Below, piece by piece: positions 1-6,246 of a stretch of DNA of 7,349 bases. The notes beneath the pieces are model-generated. The model had not been told where the DNA came from, made no database searches, and saw only the letters and a list, made by a program, of their open reading frames with translations. Numbering within the stretch: position 1 is the first letter of the stretch; each line of letters opens with the position of its first letter. Both the position numbers and the translations under genes were made by a program. Location of the stretch: positions 1 through 7,349 of the forward strand of contig CAJUFL010000098.1 of NCBI GenBank assembly GCA_910585605.1, given 5' to 3'. This DNA comes from an uncultured Lachnospiraceae bacterium (lineage in GTDB: Bacteria; Bacillota; Clostridia; Lachnospirales; Lachnospiraceae).

Positions 1-1
1 T

Positions 2-1120
2 GTCGTGACTGGTGATTTTCGTCATAAAAAATATAAAACAGATTTTTCACTCGCATGTGATTACTTAGAATTACTTATAGGTATTTTTAACATTGATAAA
101 CAGGATATCTTTCTTGTACCTGGAAATCATGATGTGAATTCTTATGATGGAAGAGAGGATGCTATTTCTGATATATGCTTGCATTCAAAGAAAAATGATT
201 ATAATTTTTATTCAAAATATTTATTGAATAAAGGGTTTTCTGAATATACAGATTTTGTGTATAAATTTTATAACGGATCAGGCGTTGCAGATGCTAGGAT
301 AACAGATTCAAGCGGAGTACATTGTGTTGTATGGAATAATTTGATAAATATCATTTTTGTAAACACAGCCTTGATTAGTGATGGTGAAGAACATGGACAA
401 ATTCTTGATATTAACGCCTTGTCTCAATGTAAAATTGATTTTAAGAAACCATCAATTATATTAGGACATCATGGCATAGACTCATTATATCCTTGTTACG
501 CTGAAAGAGTAAAAGGTGTTATTGATCGCCGAAAGGTAAGTGCATATCTTCATGGTGATAGTCATCAATATGCGAATCATCCGATTTCAAATATTTCGAC
601 GCCTAACAGTACGATTCCAAGCATAACATGTGCTAAATCAGCACCACAATCGGGTGATTCGTTCTCTGATATAGGTGTGGTTTATTATGAATGGCGAAAT
701 GATGATAATACATATGTTCAAGCATATAGATGGACGCAAAAAGGTTTTGTTGAAGACTCTACTTACTATTATAGCATTGATAAGAAATATTATTTTCCTA
801 TGATTTACAGCAAAGAGAATATTACAAATGAGTCATTGAATATGTACCGACAAATTAAAAGCATTATGGAAAATCATGATATATTTATGTCTGGAAAATG
901 GCTAAAAGAGGCTGAATCTATTTGGAAGACTAGTTATCATGAGGGGATAGGAAGATGCTTATTGGTATTCTATTATGAAAAGGCAACTGAAGGCGTGATT
1001 AGTGCATATCGACGGGCACAAGAAATATATCATGAATTGGAACGGATTTCAAGTGGTGATTCCAATACGCAAAAGATGCTTGAAGCCACAAAAGGGTTAT
1101 TACATTCTGACGAACACTGA
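2..1120 (+). CDS. Calcineurin-like metallophosphoesterase (5' partial)
   Basis: The reading frame is open to the left edge, and the GTG at 5 is internal because the residues around it (VVTGDFRH) already form the second metal-binding motif of the metallophosphoesterase fold. Counting that GTG as residue 1, the visible motifs are Gly3-Asp4, the GNHD box at 40-43, Gly-His-His at 154-156 and a final His-containing motif at 183-187 (HGDSH). The last is a variant of the usual GHxH with Asp for the first His. The first Asp-x-His motif must lie upstream of the window. Residues from about 275 to 371 form a charged, probably helical C-terminal region that I do not recognise. The family hydrolyses phosphoesters with a two-metal centre; the substrate cannot be inferred. 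No signal peptide can be judged because the N-terminus is missing. The stop codon lies 11 bases before the next gene, implying one operon with the kinase-like and vWA genes. Family assignment is firm; the role in the module is inference. Confidence 0.9.
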   Translation, partial: VVTGDFRHKKYKTDFSLACDYLELLIGIFNIDKQDIFLVPGNHDVNSYDGREDAISDICLHSKKNDYNFYSKYLLNKGFSEYTDFVYKFYNGSGVADARITDSSGVHCVVWNNLINIIFVNTALISDGEEHGQILDINALSQCKIDFKKPSIILGHHGIDSLYPCYAERVKGVIDRRKVSAYLHGDSHQYANHPISNISTPNSTIPSITCAKSAPQSGDSFSDIGVVYYEWRNDDNTYVQAYRWTQKGFVEDSTYYYSIDKKYYFPMIYSKENITNESLNMYRQIKSIMENHDIFMSGKWLKEAESIWKTSYHEGIGRCLLVFYYEKATEGVISAYRRAQEIYHELERISSGDSNTQKMLEATKGLLHSDEH

Positions 1121-1131
1121 AGGAGGACAAT

Positions 1132-2895
1132 ATGGCATTTTTAGATTTATTAAAAAAAAGAAAAGAAACGGATGTCAACGAAGTGAGTGATGTTTCCACA
1201 TTTGCTACAAATCAAAATTCAGATTCTACATATTCAAAACAGGTATCTTTTCGTTCTGCAGCTGATGTGCTAGGGAGCGGAGAGTACAGTAGTAGGCCAT
1301 TTAAGTTAATCGCAAATCCAGCTTCTGTCGAACGGTCAGTTAGAAGTCCAAATCGTGTTCCAACGGCAGGGGAGAGAGTAATTACAAAATATAATGGTAT
1401 TGTTCTATATTTAAAAGAAGCCTTGATGACCGATCATATTTCTATAACTTATGCTACCAATCATGTGGATTTTTTTGCGAAAATATATATTGTGGACGTG
1501 CTTCGGTTAGATATGTTAGAAAACAAAGCAAACCGTATGTTACGGGAGAAGATAGATATTCCTGGTGTTTGTTGGCCGATAGATATACTTAATGATAATA
1601 ATGGTTATTTTGTAGGAATTCTTGTTCCAGCCTCTCGGGGGGTCCAGTTAACACGCTCTATATTTAATGGTGCAACAGGTTTATCACAGTTTTTTCCACA
1701 ATGGAATAAAATTGATTTATGTGTTTTAACTGTGACTATACTTGATAAAATTCAAAAAATGCATGATTTAGGATTGCTGTTTGGGTGCATAAATCCGGCT
1801 TCAATTTATATTGCAGGTACACAAGATGTATATTTTGTTGATACAGATTCTTGGCAGGTTGAAGGATATCCAGCTCTTTCGCATAATCAAACGTTTACAC
1901 CGCCGGAACTTTTGCGTGATAATAAAACTTTACTGATTTATACAATGGATCAAGAAAATTATCAGATAGCTGTATTGGCTTTCATGCTGATGATGCCTGG
2001 AAAGTTTCCTTATACTAAAGGAAAGAATGCTGATGAGCGTGATAGTATTATAGATATGGCTTTTCCGTTTAGTGTAGGGGGTGGGATGCGTCGTTCGCGA
2101 GATGCAGAACGTCCGAGTGGTATATGGCGAATTGTGTGGGATCATCTGCCATATCAAATGTGTGATGGATTTTATAATACATTTCATTCAAATGGGAAGT
2201 ATGCTCAACCGGGATATCGCCTAGACACTACAAAATGGATAAAAATGACTAAAGATTTTAATGACACCCTTATGACTTCAAATGGTGCTGGTTCTCGTAG
2301 TATGTTTCCACGTACTTTTAGACGTGATGGGAAGCGGGTATTTGTGCGGTGCAAAATTTGCGGTCAAGAACATCCAGATTATTATTTTATACATAGTATA
2401 CATGTGCAACAGGAAAAAATTGATATATGGGAAAGAGGCTACCGAATCTGTCTTCCATGTGCCAGTGATCAATCAAATATGTCTTTTCGATGCGAATGTT
2501 GTGGTCGGCAATTTTATTATACGAATAGAACAAAAGTTTTGCACGAAATCGGGAAAAGTGATTTTGATTTCAAAAAGCAAAGGTGGTGTAAGGACTGTAA
2601 AAAACGGACAATAAAATGCGGACATTGTGGACAAGAAGTACCAATATATCAAATGCGAGAATTTGAAGATAGATTACGTAATTTGCGAACAAGTGTTTGC
2701 GGCAATTGCTTTAAAGAGCTGATTGAGAAGTCTAAACAAGAGAAAGAAGCCTGGAAAAACTCAGTGGGTCGTTGGGTATCGTGTCGTAGTTGTGGTAGAA
2801 GTTTTTCTATCACAAATGGAGAGATTGAGTATTTTAGTAGAAAAGGATATAATCTGCCTACACGTTGTCCTAACTGTAGGAAAAAACGTTATTAA
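1132..2895 (+). CDS. Kinase-like protein (possible pseudokinase) with four C-terminal zinc ribbons
   Basis: A 587-residue protein with AGGAGG at 1121-1126, five bases before the ATG. Residues 1-80 are Ser/Thr-rich and probably disordered. Residues about 80-375 resemble the YegI-like branch of protein kinases: a Lys in FAKIY (K117), a helix-C-like Glu (E130), a WPIDIL segment, a KMHDLG helix before the catalytic loop, a DFG-like VDTDS (D237/D239) and a TPPEL activation-segment end (256-260). The catalytic loop reads GCINPASI, whereas relatives typically have GD(L/I)NxxN. Cys219 therefore replaces the catalytic Asp and Ser224 the metal-binding Asn, and no glycine-rich loop is visible. The C-terminus has four CxxC...CxxC pairs: 407/410-440/443, 454/457-486/489, 496/499-523/526 and 551/554-579/582. 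The last resembles the zf-trcl probable zinc-ribbon family. There are no membrane segments, so it is probably cytoplasmic. It sits between a phosphoesterase and a vWA gene, as in TerY-P/YegIKL-type triads. The fold is fairly sure; catalytic activity is doubtful. Confidence 0.85.
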   Translation: MAFLDLLKKRKETDVNEVSDVSTFATNQNSDSTYSKQVSFRSAADVLGSGEYSSRPFKLIANPASVERSVRSPNRVPTAGERVITKYNGIVLYLKEALMTDHISITYATNHVDFFAKIYIVDVLRLDMLENKANRMLREKIDIPGVCWPIDILNDNNGYFVGILVPASRGVQLTRSIFNGATGLSQFFPQWNKIDLCVLTVTILDKIQKMHDLGLLFGCINPASIYIAGTQDVYFVDTDSWQVEGYPALSHNQTFTPPELLRDNKTLLIYTMDQENYQIAVLAFMLMMPGKFPYTKGKNADERDSIIDMAFPFSVGGGMRRSRDAERPSGIWRIVWDHLPYQMCDGFYNTFHSNGKYAQPGYRLDTTKWIKMTKDFNDTLMTSNGAGSRSMFPRTFRRDGKRVFVRCKICGQEHPDYYFIHSIHVQQEKIDIWERGYRICLPCASDQSNMSFRCECCGRQFYYTNRTKVLHEIGKSDFDFKKQRWCKDCKKRTIKCGHCGQEVPIYQMREFEDRLRNLRTSVCGNCFKELIEKSKQEKEAWKNSVGRWVSCRSCGRSFSITNGEIEYFSRKGYNLPTRCPNCRKKRY

Positions 2896-2900
2896 TTGGT

Positions 2901-2910
2901 GGAAAGGAGA
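2901..2910 (+). promoter_or_regulatory. Ribosome binding site setting the vWA gene start
   Basis: GGAAAGGAGA lies six bases before the ATG at 2917. The in-frame TTG at 2896 lies upstream of this site, directly abuts the stop of the previous gene and would place the Shine-Dalgarno sequence inside the coding region. The ATG at 2917 is therefore the better start. Confidence 0.75.
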
Positions 2911-2916
2911 ACGTAT

Positions 2917-3807
2917 ATGGCAAATGAAGCTTACTATACAAGTGAACATTATAACCAACAACGTAGATTGCTTATCAATGGCGATCCCCGTGCATTAATC
3001 TGCTTTTGTGTGGATGTTAGTCAGTCCATGGATGAGTGGTGGATTGAAAAAGGCGGTTTAAGACGTAACACAGGTTCCGGTTTTTCTGATGGTCACAATG
3101 TCAACTATTTTAATTTAGATGATATTAGACCTGGGTATGCCCATTATAAAAAAATAGATAAATTGAATGAAACACTTTGCAGTCTTTTGAATGAATTAAA
3201 ATTTGATCGCGAACTTTGCCGCCAAGTTGCTGTTTCAATTATTACTTATAGCCGTTTTGCGAGTGTAAGATATGATTTTCTTGATTGCGAAGTTTTAGAT
3301 GTACAATCTTGTAAGTGCTCTGTTGAAAGGGCAGAAACAGCAATGGGTGATGGACTTCGTACTGCGCTTGCACAGTTGGATGAGATGCAGAATGATCTTA
3401 GAAATGCCGATAACGATTACTATACTCCTATCTTGGTATTTATGACGGATGGTACTCCTACCGATGACCCACGTACAGAATTTGCAAAAGTCCGAGAGCG
3501 CGTACAAAACGGGGAACTGTTTTTGTTTCCGTTAGGTATTGGTGAAGGTGCTGATATGGCAAGGTTACGAGATATGTTTCCTGTAGGAAAAGTGCCTCAG
3601 AGTTTTAGTGAGCGCTATAAAATGATTATGCCAGAAGATTATGGTACTATTTTTAAGGAAATTAAAGATCATGTCAAGCGAAAGCAAAGCGTAATGGTTT
3701 CAGAGGGAGATAGTATACAAAGTGCACCTGTTGTTGAGGACATTAACATTAATAACAATCAAATGGGTGAAAGCATTATGTATAAATATTTGTCTGGATT
3801 AGCTTAA
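2917..3807 (+). CDS. vWA domain protein, TerY/YegL type
   Basis: A 296-residue protein, almost entirely one von Willebrand factor A domain. The metal-ion-dependent adhesion site is complete: Asp33-Val-Ser35-Gln-Ser37, Thr141 in the TAMGDGL segment, and Asp178 in FMTDGTPTDD. The strand after it (LFLFPLGIGEGADMARL, from about 201) and the following MFPVGKVP are typical of the stand-alone TerY/YegL vWA group rather than of surface adhesins. There is no signal peptide or membrane segment, so it should act in the cytoplasm. Residues from about 255 form a polar tail of unknown role. The start codon follows the kinase-like gene by 21 bases, implying co-expression. In known triads such a vWA protein is encoded beside a kinase and a PP2C phosphatase and is thought to be a metal-dependent protein-binding partner or scaffold. 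The partner here is inferred from position only. Confidence 0.9.
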   Translation: MANEAYYTSEHYNQQRRLLINGDPRALICFCVDVSQSMDEWWIEKGGLRRNTGSGFSDGHNVNYFNLDDIRPGYAHYKKIDKLNETLCSLLNELKFDRELCRQVAVSIITYSRFASVRYDFLDCEVLDVQSCKCSVERAETAMGDGLRTALAQLDEMQNDLRNADNDYYTPILVFMTDGTPTDDPRTEFAKVRERVQNGELFLFPLGIGEGADMARLRDMFPVGKVPQSFSERYKMIMPEDYGTIFKEIKDHVKRKQSVMVSEGDSIQSAPVVEDININNNQMGESIMYKYLSGLA

Positions 3808-3824
3808 TCGAATGATTAAATTTT
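3804..3824 (+). terminator. Weak hairpin after the vWA gene, possible terminator
   Basis: TTAATC (3804-3809) and GATTAA (3814-3819) are perfectly complementary around a four-base loop, and TTTT follows at 3821-3824. The stem has only six pairs, five of them A-T, so it is a poor intrinsic terminator and may be chance in AT-rich DNA. It overlaps the vWA stop codon, where a terminator would be expected. Confidence 0.25.
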
Positions 3825-4221
3825 GTATTAAATATATCCAGATGGGAGAACTTCTATAATATATTAATTTGATAGGGTTCCACAAATATTTGCAAGAAAA
3901 TTGAGTGTATTGTGTTGATGTCATAGGTGGAAAAATAAAACAGTAGAAAAGTGTAAGAAGCAGGGAAATCCGGGAGTTGGGGCAGTTTGGAAAAATTGTT
4001 TCGGCTTCCGGTTTTTTTGCTGTTATACTTTGCGGAAACATATCAACAGATTTTGATAAATATGGGATGGTTGTAGAGATAACACTATTAAAACATGAGA
4101 TATTTTATCTTGCAGAGGAATATGGCTTGCAATTAATTTTTTATTCGACTAAAATGCTACTACCTTGAAGGGGGAGTGTTCTGCTGCATTCAAACTGCTG
4201 GATAGGGTATTAAAAGTGCCG
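3825..4221. other. Long intergenic region without a convincing gene
   Basis: This stretch separates the phosphoesterase/kinase-like/vWA module from the MerR cassettes. I see no tRNA-like cloverleaf, no CRISPR-like repeats, no transposase fragment and no clear terminal inverted repeats. A TATAAT at 3855-3860 has no acceptable -35 box upstream. The only coding-like content is the short frame described separately. It may mark a junction between two independently acquired segments, but nothing in it proves that. Confidence 0.5.
3947..4168 (+). pseudogene. Short unrecognised reading frame, possible gene remnant
   Basis: The frame is open from just after an in-frame TAG at 3944-3946 to the TGA at 4166-4168. 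The only early start candidate is a TTG at 3977 with no well-placed ribosome binding site. The translation contains an ordinary-looking mix of residues (for example KYGMVVEITLLKHEIFYLAE, in its second half), more protein-like than random AT-rich DNA usually gives. I cannot assign it to a family. It may be the tail of a degraded gene, a small unrecognised protein, or a chance open frame. Confidence 0.25.
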
Positions 4222-4252
4222 TTGACTTTCCCCTTAGGGTAAAGTTTATACT
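4222..4252 (+). promoter_or_regulatory. MerR-type promoter and operator of the first regulator
   Basis: A -35 box TTGACT (4222-4227) and a -10 box TATACT (4247-4252) are separated by 19 bases, the over-long spacing characteristic of MerR-activated promoters. Between and partly overlapping them is a dyad, ACTTTCCCC (4225-4233) and GGGTAAAGT (4237-4245), whose arms match at eight of nine positions around a three-base centre. This is where a MerR dimer would bind and untwist the DNA. It lies directly upstream of the regulator gene at 4276, so autoregulation is the natural reading, with the hydrolase gene at 5152 on the same transcript. Confidence 0.88.
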
Positions 4253-4275
4253 AAGCATGGAAGGAGGGTTCGCAT

Positions 4276-5130
4276 ATGCTTACAATTGGAGAATTTTCAA
4301 ACATATGCAGAGTATCTACAAAAACTCTTAGATATTATGCTGAAATAGGATTGATACTGCCGGATGAAATTAATCCAGAAAATGGCTACCGGTATTATTC
4401 CATCAACCAATTGGAGAAAATGCTGTTGATCAATCATTTGAAGGCTTATTGCTTTTCTTTGGAAGAGATCAAATCAATTTTTGAATCGGAAGAACTGATG
4501 GATGAGGTACTTTTTACTGCACTTAATAAAAAGAAAAAGGAGATTGCGGTAAAGGTACAGAAGTTTGAAGATACTCTGCATCAAATAGACAACGATATAT
4601 CAAATTTGAGGAAAGGCAAATCCATTATGTCATATATGGAAAACATTGATGTGCAGTTGGTTGAGATACCGATAATGTATCTTCTGTCGATACGGAAGAA
4701 TGTTTTAGAGCATGAATTTTCAGAAGAATATGGTACCTGCTTTGGGAAACTATTTCGGAAAATGGAAGAGAAGAAACTAACAGCGGCTGCTCCGCCAATG
4801 GTACTGTTTCATGACGATGAGTATACACCATTTGGATTAGATACGGAATTTGCAATCCCGATAAAAGAGTATGCGACTGGAACAAGGGATTTCTGTCCCG
4901 GACTATGTTTGAAAACGGTTGTGCAGGGCTCTTACTCACAGCTTCCTTCGGTTTACGCAAAACAAATAGAGTGGGCAAAAAGAGAAGGCTATGAAAATAG
5001 CAATGCATTGTACGAGGTATATGTAACAGATCCGGCAGAGGTTTCAAAAGAAAGTGAACTTGTTACAGAAGTCTATTATCCGGTTAAAAAGAGGGTTTCA
5101 AAAGTCCAGAATGGCAGGCAGATATTGTGA
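4276..5130 (+). CDS. MerR-family regulator with GyrI-like ligand-binding domain (BmrR-like)
   Basis: A 284-residue regulator; the ATG is preceded by AAGGAGGG at 4261-4268. Residues 1-70 form the MerR winged helix, including TKTLRYYAEIGLI (15-27) and the wing GYRYYS (37-42). Residues about 75-115 are Lys/Glu-rich and form the dimerising coiled coil. Residues about 122-275 form a GyrI-like/AraC effector-binding domain, with the GLDTEFAIPI strand (187-196) and an ELVTEVYYPV segment. The Glu265 there is at the position expected for the buried acidic residue that recognises cationic drugs in BmrR. In this family the regulator binds its own long-spacer promoter and activates it when a hydrophobic or cationic compound is bound. 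The promoter immediately upstream fits this, and a serine hydrolase gene follows 21 bases downstream, so the hydrolase is the likely output. The inducer is unknown. Confidence 0.92.
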   Translation: MLTIGEFSNICRVSTKTLRYYAEIGLILPDEINPENGYRYYSINQLEKMLLINHLKAYCFSLEEIKSIFESEELMDEVLFTALNKKKKEIAVKVQKFEDTLHQIDNDISNLRKGKSIMSYMENIDVQLVEIPIMYLLSIRKNVLEHEFSEEYGTCFGKLFRKMEEKKLTAAAPPMVLFHDDEYTPFGLDTEFAIPIKEYATGTRDFCPGLCLKTVVQGSYSQLPSVYAKQIEWAKREGYENSNALYEVYVTDPAEVSKESELVTEVYYPVKKRVSKVQNGRQIL

Positions 5131-5151
5131 AATGCATGAGAGGAAGAAAGT

Positions 5152-6120
5152 ATGGATCAGATAAAAATTGATGAGTTGGAGCAGAAAATAAACAGTCAAT
5201 ATGGAAATACCACAGGTATAGTCATAATAAAAGATGGAATTGTATCCTATGAAAAATACTTTAAAGGTTGTACAGCGGATAGTCGTGTTCACGTCTATTC
5301 TGTGACAAAAAGTGTTATTTCAATATTGATTGGGATTGCTCTGGATAAAGGATGCATTAAAAATATTGACGAGAAAGTGCTGGATTACTTCCCGGAATAT
5401 AAAGTGAAAAGGAGAGAGAAAAAAATACAGAATATTACACTAAAAGATATGCTGACCATGACGGCACCTTATAAATACCGTTTTTTTGCACCTTATATAA
5501 AGTACTTTACAAGCAGTGACTGGATAAAATTTTCACTTGATTTATTAGGCGGTCGTGGGAAGATAGGAATATTCCGATATGCCCCGTTGATTGGACCAGA
5601 TATTTTGTCGGGAATTTTAGTGAAAGCAACAGGGCAGTCTGTATTGGATTTTGCTACAGAGAATTTATTTGAACCGATTGGGATTAAAGTGGAAAACAAT
5701 TTACTATTTGAAAGCAAAGAGGAACAACTAGCATTTAACCAGTCTACGGATATTAGCGGATGGGTAACAGACTCCATGGGAATTCATGCGGCAGGCTGGG
5801 GACTTACGCTTACACCAATGGATATGGCAAAGATTGGGCAGTTATATCTGAATGGCGGTATGTGGGAGGGGAAGCAGATCATTTCCTCAAAATGGGTAGA
5901 GGACAGTACAATAGAACACAGCCGATGGAAAAAAGAGAATCTGCCCTATGGATATCTATGGTGGGTAAATGAGGATGGCTATGCAGCAATGGGAGATGGC
6001 GGCAATATCATTTATGTAAACACAAAGAAAAAGCTGGTGATTTCTATTGCAGCTCTCTTTGTACCCAAAGCAGGGGACAGAATAGAATTAATCAAGAAAT
6101 TCATTGAGCCTATTTTATGA
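5152..6120 (+). CDS. Serine hydrolase of the beta-lactamase / penicillin-binding-protein fold
   Basis: A 322-residue protein beginning 21 bases after the regulator stop, with AGAGGAAGAAAG just before the ATG. The nucleophile motif is Ser50-Val-Thr-Lys53, in HVYSVTKS. A second element is Tyr143-Ala-Pro in place of the usual Tyr-x-Asn. It is followed by DILSGILVKATGQSVLDFA and FEPIGI, hallmarks of the class C beta-lactamase-like (COG1680-type) group. A GDGGN stretch (281-285) sits where the His/Lys-x-Gly motif of the last strand normally lies. Length fits the family core. No signal peptide or transmembrane helix is visible, so it looks cytoplasmic, which argues against a periplasmic-type beta-lactamase or cell-wall enzyme. 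Members include esterases, peptidases and lactamases, so the substrate cannot be told. Co-transcription with a drug-sensing-type MerR regulator suggests hydrolysis of a small molecule related to the inducer, which is inference. Confidence 0.87.
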   Translation: MDQIKIDELEQKINSQYGNTTGIVIIKDGIVSYEKYFKGCTADSRVHVYSVTKSVISILIGIALDKGCIKNIDEKVLDYFPEYKVKRREKKIQNITLKDMLTMTAPYKYRFFAPYIKYFTSSDWIKFSLDLLGGRGKIGIFRYAPLIGPDILSGILVKATGQSVLDFATENLFEPIGIKVENNLLFESKEEQLAFNQSTDISGWVTDSMGIHAAGWGLTLTPMDMAKIGQLYLNGGMWEGKQIISSKWVEDSTIEHSRWKKENLPYGYLWWVNEDGYAAMGDGGNIIYVNTKKKLVISIAALFVPKAGDRIELIKKFIEPIL

Positions 6121-6143
6121 GATGAACAAAATTGTATTATCAG

Positions 6144-6172
6144 TTGACTTTATCACAAAGACGATTTATAGT
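6144..6172 (+). promoter_or_regulatory. Candidate ordinary sigma-A promoter upstream of the second regulator
   Basis: TTGACT (6144-6149) and TATAGT (6167-6172) are separated by 17 bases, the normal spacing for the housekeeping sigma factor. It lies in the gap after the hydrolase gene and just upstream of the long-spacer promoter at 6195-6225. It could give basal transcription of the second regulator. The match is good, but use in the cell is untested. Confidence 0.5.
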
Positions 6173-6194
6173 GTCATCGACCAAGAAAAAGGGA

Positions 6195-6225
6195 TTGACT
6201 CTCGTATTATGTGAGGGTTTACACT
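6195..6225 (+). promoter_or_regulatory. MerR-type promoter of the second regulator
   Basis: TTGACT (6195-6200) and TACACT (6220-6225) are separated by 19 bases, the MerR-activated spacing. The spacer carries an imperfect dyad with outer arms ACTCT (6198-6202) and AGGGT (6214-6218). The gene it precedes encodes a MerR regulator, so autoregulation is likely. The promoter closely matches the one at 7110-7140. Confidence 0.82.
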
Positions 6226-6232
6226 TAAAGTC

Positions 6233-6238
6233 AGGAGG
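6233..6238 (+). promoter_or_regulatory. Ribosome binding site fixing a TTG start for the second regulator
   Basis: AGGAGG lies eight bases before the TTG at 6247. The upstream in-frame GTG at 6238 overlaps this site and cannot use it. Starting at the TTG gives MLKIGEFS, the normal beginning of this regulator family, so the TTG is preferred. Confidence 0.75.
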
Positions 6239-6246
6239 TGGTTTCT

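Noticed and set aside
5..7. GTG at 5 as a genuine start of the metallophosphoesterase
   Set aside because: It falls inside the GD metal-binding motif region, and the essential first motif would be missing; the gene clearly continues upstream.
2282..2614. 110-codon plus-strand frame inside the kinase-like gene
   Set aside because: It is out of frame with the zinc-ribbon coding sequence, whose regular CxxC pattern shows which frame is real; its translation looks like a frame-shifted shadow.
2896..2916. TTG at 2896 as the start of the vWA gene
   Set aside because: It directly abuts the previous stop and lies upstream of the good ribosome binding site at 2901-2910, which is correctly spaced for the ATG at 2917.
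3855..3860. TATAAT as a promoter in the long gap
   Set aside because: No -35-like hexamer is found 15-19 bases upstream, and such hexamers are common in AT-rich DNA.
3808..4275. Mobile element, CRISPR array or tRNA attachment site in the gap between modules
   Set aside because: I looked for spaced direct repeats, terminal inverted repeats, transposase fragments and a tRNA-like fold and found none that stand out by eye.
4625..5047. 140-codon minus-strand open frame inside the first regulator gene
   Set aside because: It is fully antisense to a gene with clear MerR and GyrI-like domains, its translation has no recognisable motifs, and it has no promoter or ribosome binding site of note.
6238..6240. 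GTG at 6238 as the start of the second regulator
   Set aside because: It overlaps the AGGAGG that must serve as its own ribosome binding site; the TTG at 6247 is correctly spaced and gives the usual MerR N-terminus.
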